From: Cafeteria roenbergensis
Lineage: Eukaryota; Sar; Bigyra; Bicosoecida; Cafeteriaceae
Assembly: GCA_008330645.1 (NCBI GenBank)
Contig: VLTN01000010.1
Coordinates: 667,616 to 731,615, forward strand
DNA: 64,000 nucleotides
Reading direction: 5' to 3'
Of the stretch, positions 35,401-47,400 are shown piece by piece. The stretch's first letter is position 1; each line of letters begins with the position of its first letter. Position numbers and translations under genes: made by a program. A model generated the notes under the pieces. The model did not search any database, was not told where the DNA came from, and saw only the letters and a list, made by a program, of their open reading frames with translations.

Positions 35401-38400
35401 GTCGAAGCGGTAGATGAAGGCGTTCCCGGACGAGGTGTCGATGTCCGCCAGCTGCGACGAGGAGGTGGCGAAGAAGGGCCCGCTCACCGGGTCCGTCGCC
35501 GGGAACGAGGTGCCGGAAGAAGAGTTGGTGGACACGTTTGACGCCGACACCCGCAGGTAGACCCCGGCGCTGCCGATCTGCGCCTGCATGTACGTGAAGG
35601 GCACGGGCTTGCCAAAGTCGAACTCAAACCAATAGCTGGTGCTGAAGCTGATGTACGTTGACGGGTCGGTGTCCAGCAGGGCAGCCGGGCTCATGCGGCG
35701 CAGCCCGCTGCCGGCGTAGACGAAGGAGCCGTGAGCGCTGACGATGGGGGGCCGGAAGACCGCGCCGTGCTCTCCGCAGAACGCGGCGTTGTCCGAGCCC
35801 GTTGCAGCCACCGTCAGATCCTGCAGCGACTCGAAGCCGTTGTCGCTCAACTTGACGCTCTCGGTGGCGTCCAGCGTCCCCCGGATGCTCGCCGACGCCA
35901 CGGCCAGCTCGAACGTCGAGCCTTCAATGCCAGACAACGGCTCCACCTCGACGCGCCGGGCTCGCAGCACCGAATCGCGGGGTGCGCGCACAACGGCCTT
36001 GTCACGGACCGCGACCAGGTCCACAGTTTCCGGAACATCCGCCGGCCACGTCGTGCGGGGCACCGGGGAGTACCCACTGTCGGCCGGAGCCCTGCCATTG
36101 GCGTCGACAACGAGCTGCGAGCGGCCTGCAACGTCGGTGTACAGCGTTCCGGCCGCTCCGTGGCGGCTGCCGCTGTAGGAGAGGCCTCCCTGGACGCTGA
36201 AGGCGACGCTTGGCGAGAGCTGCTTTGTCACGTGCACCGCGATGCGACCCCCGCCACCGGCGCCGCCTGCGTAGCCGGAGTACCCAGTGGCGCCCTCCGC
36301 CCGCAGGGTGGCGACTCCCTGCACCTCGCCCGCGCGAAGCTGGATCGATCCGCCAGCGCCTCCTCCGGCGGTCACCTTTCGGCCCGACAAGGATGTGAAG
36401 TACTGGGGCTGCTCGCCGCTGGCGTCCACGATCGGGTCGTCGACCATGTCCACCCACCCTGCTCCCTGGAGGCGCACGCGCCCGCCGCCTCTGGCGCCCG
36501 CGGCAGCCACCTGGCCGTCCTCCAGCGCGTCCGCGCCCGCGCCGCCGAACGACCACGGAAGCGTCGCCGACCCGTGCGATAGACCGGGCATCGAGTTGCT
36601 CCCGCATGTGGCCGACGCGCCGACCCCAAGCTCGTTGTTCGTGCCGCCGTCGCCGCCGTGCCCGCCGCCTGATCCGCCTGTGAGCACGCCCCAACCGCAG
36701 TCGGCGGGAGCACGGCCTTGACCGGCGCTGGCAAAGCCGAGCGCGCGGCTGCTGTTCCGGGCGCTCGGCCCGGCTGCTGCTGCGTACAGGCCGGAGCGAG
36801 GGTTGGCACCGCTGACGTACTGGGCCTGCACGTGCTGGTCTGCCACGACCACCGAGGAGCCGCGAACCGCGCCGCGAACCACGGTGGCGTGGAAGCCGCT
36901 CTCGCCCCGGACCTCCGTGTCGCAGAGCTCGCCGGTGCACTCGACCAGCCCGTGGAGGAAGTAGTGGGCGCCCTCGCAGCCCCACTCCAGCTCCCCTGCG
37001 TACAGCGCGCGGCTGCTGCGCCCCACCACCCGCCAGCGCTTGGACTCCGCGAGCGGCCACATCCACCGGCGCCACTCGTTGACGTACGCCGAAGGCGGCT
37101 CCGGTGTGGTCGTCTGCATCGCCATCGCCCAGTCCGCGGACTGCGAGGCGTCGCCGCCCTCGCGAAGGTAGTGCACCTCCACACCGTAGAAGGCCGACCC
37201 CGACGACGTCATGACCATGCGCAGCGACGAGAGCGCCACGGACGTCGGGAACGCGAACTCGAGGAAGTTGTCGTTCAGCCTGGTCGAGGGGTCGCCGTCT
37301 TGCAGCGTCGCGCGCGAGCGAGGGTCCCCGCTTTCGTCCGTGAGGTCGTACGAGCCCCGGACGCCGCCTGCCAGGCACCGTCCTGCCAGCGAGAGGCGCG
37401 ACGCGTCCGCGGAGAAGCTGCTGTCCCTGATGCGAGTGCTGCTGTTTCCGCGCACGATCGCGGCGGTGTCTACGGACACCGAGAGCGCCCGCACGTCCAG
37501 GGAGTGCGCGAAGAGCCAGGCGTCCTTCTCGAGCACAACGTCTTGGGCCTGGATGTACGCCGCGACAACGGCGGGCGACGCCTCGTCGAGAGACGCTGCG
37601 TCGCCCACGCGAAGCGGGTGGGCGGGGTTGAGGCCAACGCGGACGGTGGCGCGGGCAATGCGAGCGAGCGCCAGCGGGCGGCGCAGCGCCAGGGGCCAGG
37701 GAGTCTCCACCTCCTCGGGCCAGGAGATGCGGGCGTTGTTGACCACGTGGAGCTCCTGGCCGGACGCGTTGGCCCGCAGCACAGTGCCCGGAGCTGCCCC
37801 GTTGGCGGACCAGTAGTAACGCCCGTGGGCGCTCACCGACTCAATGTCGGCAATCTTCGAAACGCCGCGAGTCGACAGCAAGGCGATGCGGCCACCGGCG
37901 CCGCTGCCGGAGCCGAAGTTCCCGTTCCGCGAGTAGCCTCCTCGCGCGCGAACGGTCCCCTCCGACTCCACGCCCTCCACTCCCAGGATGACGATGGAGC
38001 CTCCCGACCCTGCGCCGCCCATCGCGGCCGGTTCGGCAGACACCTCCCCGGCGGCAGCTCCGTCAGCGGACACGACGCCGTCGACGAGGGCCACCTCCGT
38101 GGCGTTAAGCAGCACCCTTCCGCCTCCCGCGCCTCCGACCCCGCCCAGTGTGTCGGGGAGACTCCAAGCGAAGCCGTTTGCCCCGCCGGACCCAAAGTCG
38201 CGAGGGAACTCGGCGTCGCCGTAGGCCAGGCCTCCGTGCGAGCGCGGGTGGCTGTCAAAGGTGATGGAGGTCCCGCAGCTGCTCGCGAGCGAATATGCAC
38301 GGCCGCCGCGGCCACCGTAGCCCGCCCCTGCGCCCGATGCCGACGCCCCGCACACGTCGCGCGCCAGCTGCGACGCGAGCTGCGCCGGCGTGCCCGGCCC

Positions 38401-41400
38401 CTGCGCTGCGGGAAAACCGAGCCCGGTTGCGTCCAGCAAGCCTCCGTTGCCAACCAGGGCGGTCTTGCCGTGCACAGACACGTCGCCACCGCGAACCCGC
38501 CCGTGCAGTGCGAGCGCAGCGGAAGTCGCGTTCACGGAGACGGGGCACCGGCTGGCCTCGCAGTCGATGCTGGCCGAGGGGAGCATGCTCACGAAGCGCG
38601 CGTCGCACCCGAACGAGAGCTCGTAGAGCCGCGGGTACCGCAGGTCCGACTTCCAGTACTCGAAGCGGAGTCCTGTGACGTTCACCATCGGGTTCTCAAA
38701 GTGCACACGGAAGCGCCCGCTTCCGCCCAGGTACTTGGTGCCAGCGTCCTCCCCTGTCCTGGAGAAGGTGCCGTCGCGGGACCCGAGCTCGGTCTCAACG
38801 TCGCCCTCGAAGTTCACAAACGTCGCCGAGGTGTCCACTTCCCTGGACGAGCCCTCCCCGTGGCCGCGCAGCGCGTAGACGCGCCAGCCGAACAGGCCTT
38901 GCGTTCTGGTCCCGGTGCGACCCTGGAGCATGTTCACGTTGGTGGCGGTCCGGTTGCCCTGCTCGTCGACAAAGTACAGGTCGAAGCTCTGGTCGAACGA
39001 CACGAAGGTGGACGCGTCGCCGTCTCGCGCTTCCGCCATGGCCTCGAGGTCGAACTCGAGGGACTGGTAGTCTTGGAACGCGCGCAGCAGCGAGACGGGC
39101 CGGGCCTCCGGCTGGGAGCACGCTTGCTCGTGCACCCACGGGGAGCCGCCCTTGGCCTCGGCCGCAGCGCGAACGGACATGAGGGAGTCCCCGCGGGCAG
39201 CCATCTCCTCGCGGCCCAGCACCTCGACTTGGCCGCCGGAGAGCAGCTGGCCCACGCGCTTCATGTTCACAACGTCTGCACCGATCGACACGGTGGAGTT
39301 CGGCCCTGGCGCAACGACCTTGCCGTACAGGTCGATCTGGCGGGCGCGGATGCGCACCAGCCTCGCCTCGCTCTCCGGCAAGGTCCCGTTGAAGGCGCGC
39401 AGCGGGGAAAGCTCTGCCGTCTCGTGGATCCTCACCCGTGCGCCCATGAGCACGGCAGTGTCGTTGATCGCCACGCGCGCGTGCGTCCCGATGACAGCGA
39501 GCGCGAGCGTCGACGGTGCGTCCGCCGGCCAAGGCGTGACCGAAGACGTCGCTCCGGCGTTCCGGACCTCGATGCGCTCGCCAGTCGCGTCGGTTGACGT
39601 GAACACGGTGCCCGAGGACCCGGCGCAAGCCGTCGAGGCGGTGCCCCCCTGGACCTGCAGGTCGACTTCTGCCGAGATGCCCGCGGGAGCGCGAACGGCC
39701 ATGCGGCCGCCGCCGCCAGAGCCAGACTTGTACCCACCGCTGTTGAAGCCGTTTCCGCCGCGCGCGGCAACCAGGCCAGCGCCCCTCAGCGATGCTGCCT
39801 GCACGTCAATGCTTCCTCCCGAGCCGCCTCCGCCGGCCTTGGCATCCACAGACCACCACCGGCCTGTCTCGCCGTCCGCGCTCACGCGCGGGAGCGTCGA
39901 GCTCCACGTCTGGTCGAAGCGGACGGGGCCGGAGGACGCCTCCACACGAATGCGGCCTCCGCCAGCGCCGCCGAACGGCAGCTCTTCGCCGTTGACGAGG
40001 ACGCCCTGGCCAGCAGACCCATAGTCCCAGGGCGCCGTCGCAAGGCCGTGCGCGTCCCCGATGACCGAGCCGGGCGCGCAGGAACCCGACGCGACGCAGA
40101 AGTCGCCGCCCTGCCCGCCGTGGGAGCCTCCCGCGCCCGACACCTGCGACGTGTTGGGGCACGCGCGGCCGTCAAACGTCGAGGAGCTCGGAGTCCAGTA
40201 GTTGCGCACCGCCGTGCCCTGGCCGAAGCTGCTGAGCTCGCCCGCAAAGTCCGCGTTGACGTCGCTGCCGATGCGAACCTCGGGCGCAGAGAGGGACACG
40301 GTGGAGCCGTTGATGCTGCCGAACGACTGCAACAGCGCCCCAGGCCGGGTGAGGGACACGGACACCGAGCAGCCGCGCTCGCCGCAGAAGACTCGCGGCA
40401 GGCTCGTTGCCTCCGTGGTCGCAGCCTCGTTGGTGCCGAGGAACAGGCCGGTGGCCGAGCATTCCGGGAACACGCCGCTGGCGTAAAATTGCGACGTGGT
40501 CGAGTGCTGGACGAGGAGCTGCGTAGCGGTCACGGGGTGGGTCAGCGTGAAGTAAATGGACCCGGTCGACGACGCCAGGGCCTCGGAGTTGCCGGAGCTC
40601 TCTTCGATCTGGGCTCCGGGCACCCGCTGCCAGTTGGGCGACGCCGTGTCCGAGCCGTCGGTCGTGTAGGACAGGACCAGCGACTGCGACGCGCGGTTCG
40701 TGTTCGCAAGGTACTTGAGAAGCCGGACGCGGACCCGCGACACGGTCACAGTGCGGTTGTAGTCGAACACGACGCCGCAGCTTGTGGACCCCGAACGCGA
40801 CACGCACACGCCAGTCTCGTCGTCTTCGTCAAGCAAAGACGCCTTCGCCTGCTCGTCGCTCGAGGCGCACTCGAGGCTGGAGGACGACATGTACGAGCCG
40901 AACGCCGGCCGAACGGACTTGGGCTTGAGGAGGTCAGAGCTGGACGTGCACTTGGGCGGCTGGCCCTCCAGCAGGCCGGAGCCACGGGAGCTGACAGCCC
41001 AGCCCGGGTTGGCGAGCGACATGCCCGGGCCGCGTCGCCAGAGCAGCTCGTCGGGGTCGGAAACGTCGTTGAAGGACGCGTCCGTGATGACGAGGGACTT
41101 GGTCGCTGAGATGCGAGAGCCGGCGTGGTTGGCCGTCTTTTCCAGGAACGTCTGGAGCGCGTCGACGGTGTACTCGGAGCCCTCGACGTGCGCCGTGGAG
41201 CCCACGCGCAGCTGAGCGGCCTTGAGGACGCCCGAGAAGGGCACCTCCAGCCTCGTGCCCAGGTCAACCTGGACCAGCGTGAGCGTGTCCGGGAGACCGG
41301 CGGGGAGCGGCGTGCGCGCCCAGCCCGCGTACCCCCCCCTGTTGGTCACGTAGAGGCCCGAGAAGCCCGGGGTGGTGACGAACACGGTACCGGCGGCGCC

Positions 41401-44400
41401 AATGCCGTCCGTCGTGACCCACGAGCTGTGGCCTCGCGCGAATACGTTAATTCTGGGGTCGAAGTCCCCAGTGAGCCGCAGCGCGATGCGGCCGCCGGAC
41501 CCGGCGCCCCCGCGGTACGAGTTGGATGCCCCCGTGCCGCCGTCGGCAACGAGCTCGCCAGTCCCAGCCACGCTCGTGGCCGTGATGAGCACGGCGCCGC
41601 CCGAGCCGCCGCCTCCCGAGGTGCTGGTGGAAGCGCCGTTCTCGCCGTTGGCGCCGCTCGCCCACAGATGGGACGAGGCCATCCACAGCCTGTTGGTGGC
41701 GATGCGAATGGCGCCCCCGCCCGCGCCGCCCCTGCCGCACCACCTGCTCGGGCGGGAGCCGCTCTCAGAAGAGGCGAGCACCGGCGCGGAGCAGTCAAAC
41801 TCCCAGCCGAGGCCGCCCCCAGATCCAACGTGGGTGGGCGTGGTCACGGAGCCGTAGGTCTCGCCGCTCTCGAACCTCGCAGCCAAGGACGGGTCGTCCG
41901 AGGCGCACGACGAGACCGAGGTGAGAGTCGGGGAGAGCCCGCCCATGCCGCCGTACGCGGCGCCGGCGCCGGAGATGCGCTCCCGGCACGCGCCCAGGGG
42001 CTCCTGCTCGTGCGACGGCGCGCCGGGGCCAGACGCGCTGGCGAAGCCGCGTCCGTTGGTGTCGATCTCCATGTCGCCGAGGTACACCCGGTCCGAGACT
42101 TCAAGCGCCACCACGCTGCCCTTGATGTCGCTGTCGATGAACGCCCTCGCTCCGGGACTGCGAGCGCGCAGCGTGACGCCGCAGAGGTAGCCCGTGCACC
42201 CCACGCTGCTGGTGGGCGAGAGCACCCAGTTCGGCGCGCCGCCACAGCCCCACTCCGCCTCGGAAACGCCAAAGCTCCAGCCACTGAGCGCGTCCGGCCG
42301 GTAGATGCGCCAGTACCGCGCGGTCCGGGCAGGCCACCGCATGAACGTGCGCGACTCGGCCAGCGTGGTCGTCGAGGAGCTCACAGTGCCCTGGTCCCAC
42401 GCGCTGACAAAGTTGGTGTCGTCGTCGGAAAGCTCGACCCGGAGGACGCCGACGTCGTTGTTGCCACTGACGTCGGACGACATGGCCATGACCTCGACGT
42501 GGTCCAGCGTCACCGCCTCTCCAAAGTCAAAGCGGAGCCACGAATTGCGGGACGCAAACGTCCGGATGCCCGTCGAGGGGTCCTCGTCCGTCAGCAGCGC
42601 TCGCGCCCCATCCACGACCACGGTGGAGCTTGAAATGGGGCTCAGGCTCTCCGCCTGGACACTGTAGGACTCGAGAAGGCTGGCCTGGGAAGCGTCGCAC
42701 AGCGGGTGCGTGCGCTTGAGCTCGTCGTCCGCGGCCGAGCGCCACGCGTCGTCGTCGACCAGCGTCTCGTTCACGGCCTCCACGGTCCCAAGCACTTCCA
42801 CCTCGAGCGCCGACACGTGGAGCCGCTCGCCGCCCTGCACGCGCGCCGCGGAGCCAACGTGAACGTGACGCCCCTCAAGGGCGGTGCCCGACAGCACGTC
42901 CACAACGGCCGAGTCCACAAGGACAAAGTCAAAGAACTTGTGGCGAACCGGCTCCAGGAGGGACACGTCGCGGCTGGGCTGCCACAGGCCAGGCTTGGAG
43001 CTCAGCGCCACGGACGGGAGGCCAGACTCGGCAGCAGCAGCCTGCTCGGGCGTCCACGGCCACGGGGTGACGGACTGCACCTGGAAGTTGCTGGAGACCC
43101 CGCGGAGACGCAGCGTCCGGTTGAACTCCCCTGCCTGCGACGCAGTCTCCGCCGCGAAGGGCTCCGAGAAGTTCAGGCCGGCCGGCGACAGCGCCACTTC
43201 CACGGTGATCACGCCGGCGCCACCGAAGCAGTACACGTACGAGCTGCTGGAAAGCGTTGCGTAGATGCGGTCCACCAGCTCGGGCGCGGGGAGGTTGCCC
43301 GAGCGCACCAGCACGCGCCCGCCGGCGCCGCTCGACCCCCTGTTTCCACTGGCGCCATACGAACCGCCGCTCGTGTCAATGCCACCGGCCAGGTCCACCA
43401 GGACCTTGGCGCGGAGCGCGATCGAGCCGCCGCTGCCTCCTCCGCCAGTGGTCGCTCCCAGCGAGTCGGAGGACCCGGCCGCGCCCTTGGCCTCCAGGCA
43501 GCGGGGGCTGTGGGAAGAGGTTCCCAGCGCGGCCAGCTGGCTCGCGTCCACAGTGATGACGCCACCGCCCGAGCCCCCGAGGCCCTGGATGCGCGACGGG
43601 TCGCCGACTGCCTCGTAGTTGAAGGAGTCGCCGCCGCCGCTGCCCCAGGTCGACGGGAAGGAGGTCGAGCCGTACGCGCGGCCACCCTGAAGGAAGTTGG
43701 TCCACTCCGAGGCAGAGGGCGACCCGCACTCGCCGCTGTGCAGCTGGCACGAGCGCCCGCCCACGCCGCCGTGACCGGCCGACGCGCCCGAGCGCTTGAC
43801 CGAGCACACGGAGGTGTCGACGGCAGGGGGTGCGCCGGGCCCCGCGTTGCGCGGGTGGCCGAGGCCGGATGCGGACACCTGGCCGGCGATGTACAAGAAG
43901 GGAGCCGCGAGGCTGATGTTGCTGGCCACCGTCTGGCCCTCGAGCACCACGTGCGCAGAGCTGCGGCTGAGGTTCAGGGCCAGCCGGCAGCCTCCCGTTG
44001 CCGCGCGGCGGCTGTCCCCGAAGCCGCCGCCGTGCTCGTTGGTGGACAGCTCCACGCCGCAGGTCACGACCGAGGTCGACCCAAACACGGAGAGGTCCGC
44101 GCCGCACACGGGCTGGGCCTCGGCGATGGCCCCCATGCGCACCGAAGTGGATGCCTTGCGAGACAGGCGGACGGCGGTGGTGCGCACCGGCTCCTTGGGC
44201 TCGAAGCGCACGAGGGTGTCCTGGCTGCGGATGACGTAGTAGGAGTCTGTCCAGTCCGTCCAGTTGGCCGCGTCGGCCGAGGCCGAGTACCAGGCGCGGC
44301 GGGACGAGTCGGTGCGCTCGTTGTAGGCGTCTTGCGGGTCCAGGGGCCCCATCGGGTTCTTCTGGGCGAGGAGATTGATGTCAGTGAAGTCGCTCTCCCT

Positions 44401-47400
44401 TCCCGGGTGGGCGAGGATGAAGACGTCCTGCACCGGCACCTTGCGGGACGGGTGAAGCTGGAAGTGGGCGAAGCCGTAGGACGTGGCCGATGTGTCGAGC
44501 TGCGGGCTGCGGGAGTCTCCGTCGGTGAACTCGCCTCCGTCGAAGATTTGCACGCGCTCGTCCGGCGAGCGCACGGCGGACCACTGGCGGAGGTGGCCGT
44601 GGGAGTCCGTCAGGGCAGGGTCGCACTGCATGGTGCGTGCCGCTGCGCCCAGCGCCTCCTCGTCCTCGCGGTACCAGACGGCCTTGCTGCCGGGCTGCCC
44701 TGCAGCGCCGTGGCCGCCGGTGAAGGACTCGTCCGTCCAGGCCAGCCCGTCGGTTGCGGACACTCGCCCGTTCACGGTCGCCTGACGCACGTCGATGGTG
44801 AAGGTGGAGCCGTTGATGCGGCTGTTGGCGTCGAGCCTGAGCGTCTCGGCGCGCAGCGTGGCGCCGTGCGGAATCTCCAGCAGCGCCAGCCGCGTCACCA
44901 CCACGCGGTGGAGCTTCGCGGGAGAGTCGTCAAACTCGAGGCCGTCGTCCAGCAGGTCGGCGGGCATCGGGGTGGTGACGTTGGGGACGGAGCTGCCCAG
45001 GCCGTTCGCCCGAGACACGCCGTTGCGGTCCGCCACAACGAGCGTCCGGCTCGCGTTGGCCTCGACGACGACGGTTCCCGCTGCTCCCTGCGACAGGCGG
45101 CTGTCGACCCCGGAGTAGCCGTATCCACGCCCGGGGTACGCCTGAAGCTGCACGTCCGGCGAAAGTTGCGCGCTGCGGGCACGGAGGAGCAGGCGGCCGC
45201 CGCCGCCAGCCCCGCTGGGGGACGTGGAGGAGGCACTTGAGCCGCCGTTCACAGACACGTAGCCTTTGCCGACCACCTGCAGCGCGTCCACGAGGATGCC
45301 GCCTCCGGAGCCGGCGCCGCCGCGGAGCGAGGTGCCGGAAATGCTCGTCGAGTCGCTGCCGTCGGCGCGAATGGCAGCCTCTGATGAGCCCATCGCGAGC
45401 GTCGCGGGCGACGTGACCGTGACAATGCCACCGCCGCTGCCGCCCGTGCCCGTCCATGCCCGCTGGGTGTCCTCCGACACGTGCGCGGGGTCGGCGCCAC
45501 CGCTTCCGAAGTCGGCCGTCGGGCTCAGGCCGCCGCCGTACGGGGAGCCGCCCGCGGTGATGGGCGGGGACGAGGGCAAGGACGCGCCCAGGCCTTCCAT
45601 GAACCGGTTGGGACCTCCCGCCCCGCCGTACGCGCCGCCAGCGCCGCTGGCCGACCGCAGCTCGTCGCCGAGCCGGGAGGCCGCAGGGGAGCCCTTTCCG
45701 CTCCCCGGCCCGTGCCCGAGCCCTGACGCGCCCAGAATGCCGTAGAGCTCGACGTCGCCGGCCGCAGACACCGTTAGGTTTCCGCCGGACACGGACGCTT
45801 CGAGCACCATGTGCGGCTCGGGGAAGGCCTCCCCGCGCTCGAACCGGCCCGAGCCGAGAACCACCGGGCAGCGGTTGCGCGTGCACCTCACGGCGACGGT
45901 GGCCTCCGTGTTGTCGCTCAGGACCGCGAGCCCGCCCGGGACGCAGAAGGGCCGGAACTCTGAGAGCGAAATGTACCTCCCGGAGGCGCTGTTCGTCGAG
46001 TGCACCAGCATGAGTTCCTTTGCCAGGACTGGCTCGACGAAGCGCACGTCCCTGACAAAGCCCGCGCTCATGCGATCGCCGTGCCCGCTGCTGACGTACG
46101 GCACGTCTGTCCACGAGTCAGAGGCAGACTTGCGCCACCGAACGCGCAGGTCCTGCCACTCGGACTCCCTGTTGGACGCGAGGAAGCCCGAGCCCGCCGC
46201 GCGGAAGCCGCTCACCCAGCGGGGCGCGCCGAAGGACATCTGGGGCCAGTTTTGGTACATGCGGAAGCCCGTCTGGTTATCGCCGTCCCACAGCGACGCG
46301 GGGTCCAGCCACGCCCCCGTGTTGTAGCCGCCCGAGGAGGCAAAGTTGCTGGAGGGGTTCTCCCAGGCCCACGTCAGGTTGAGCTCCGCCGCGGTGTCGG
46401 CGTGCGAGTCAGCCGAGGCGCCACAGCGGTGCACCGAGCGGGAGCCGACGGCCAGCGCGGTGCTGGATCCGTCGGCCACCAGCCTCACGCCGTCCGTCGC
46501 GGACACCTGGCCGTTGGGCGCGACGACGACCTCAAACGCATGCACGTCCACGGCCTGCCCGACCAGCCGCCCGGCGCTGAGCACGCGCACCGCGCCGGCG
46601 CGGAACCGGGTCGTCGCCTCGAGTCCGACGCTGGCGTCGCCGGCCGCGGAGTAGGAGTCAGCGAGGCGCGAGGACGAGGCGTCGGCCGAGCGCGGCGCGG
46701 CCGCCGCTCCCTGAACGATGTCCAGCTGGCCCAGCCCGGTGATGGCGTTGAGGGCCGTCGCGTGCAGGGGCGTCACGGCCTGCAGCGAGGACTGCTGCGA
46801 CGAGCCGGCCTCGATTCGCACGGTTGTGCGGCCGTTCTCGCTGGTGTACACGGTGCCTGCGCCGCCGTAGCAGCTTCCCACAGTGCTCGTGCGGGCGGAG
46901 ATGGAGGGCACGCCCCCGTCTGCCGGCTCCGGGCTGAGGTCGTCCTCCACGGTCACGGACACGCGGCCACCTCCGCCGCTGCCGCTGTACGCTTTGGACG
47001 AGCTGGGGTTGCCCCCGCCGTCGGCCGCGATGGTGGCACCCCCGCCCAGGAGGCGGGACCCGGTGACAACCACCGACCCTCCGGCTCCTCCGCCGCCTCG
47101 CCTGTGGTAGGTCGAGGACGCGCCGAACTCGCCAAACGTCCCGGACGCGGTGAGCGACGCGCCAGAGTTCATGGCGATCAGGCCAGCGAGCGCGGCCGAG
47201 GAGGAGCCTGCGCCGGCGCGAGACGCCAGCGACGGGCCGAGCTCGCCCCAGTCGGCCGAGACCCTGACAACGCCGCCGCCGCGCCCGCCGCGGCCCCGCG
47301 GAACGCCGCCGTCGACGCCGGCACCGCCTCCGCTTCCAAGAGTGGCCGGCGCCACGATGTCTCCGTACGTGACGTTGAAGGCGCCCTCGTACGTCTCCGC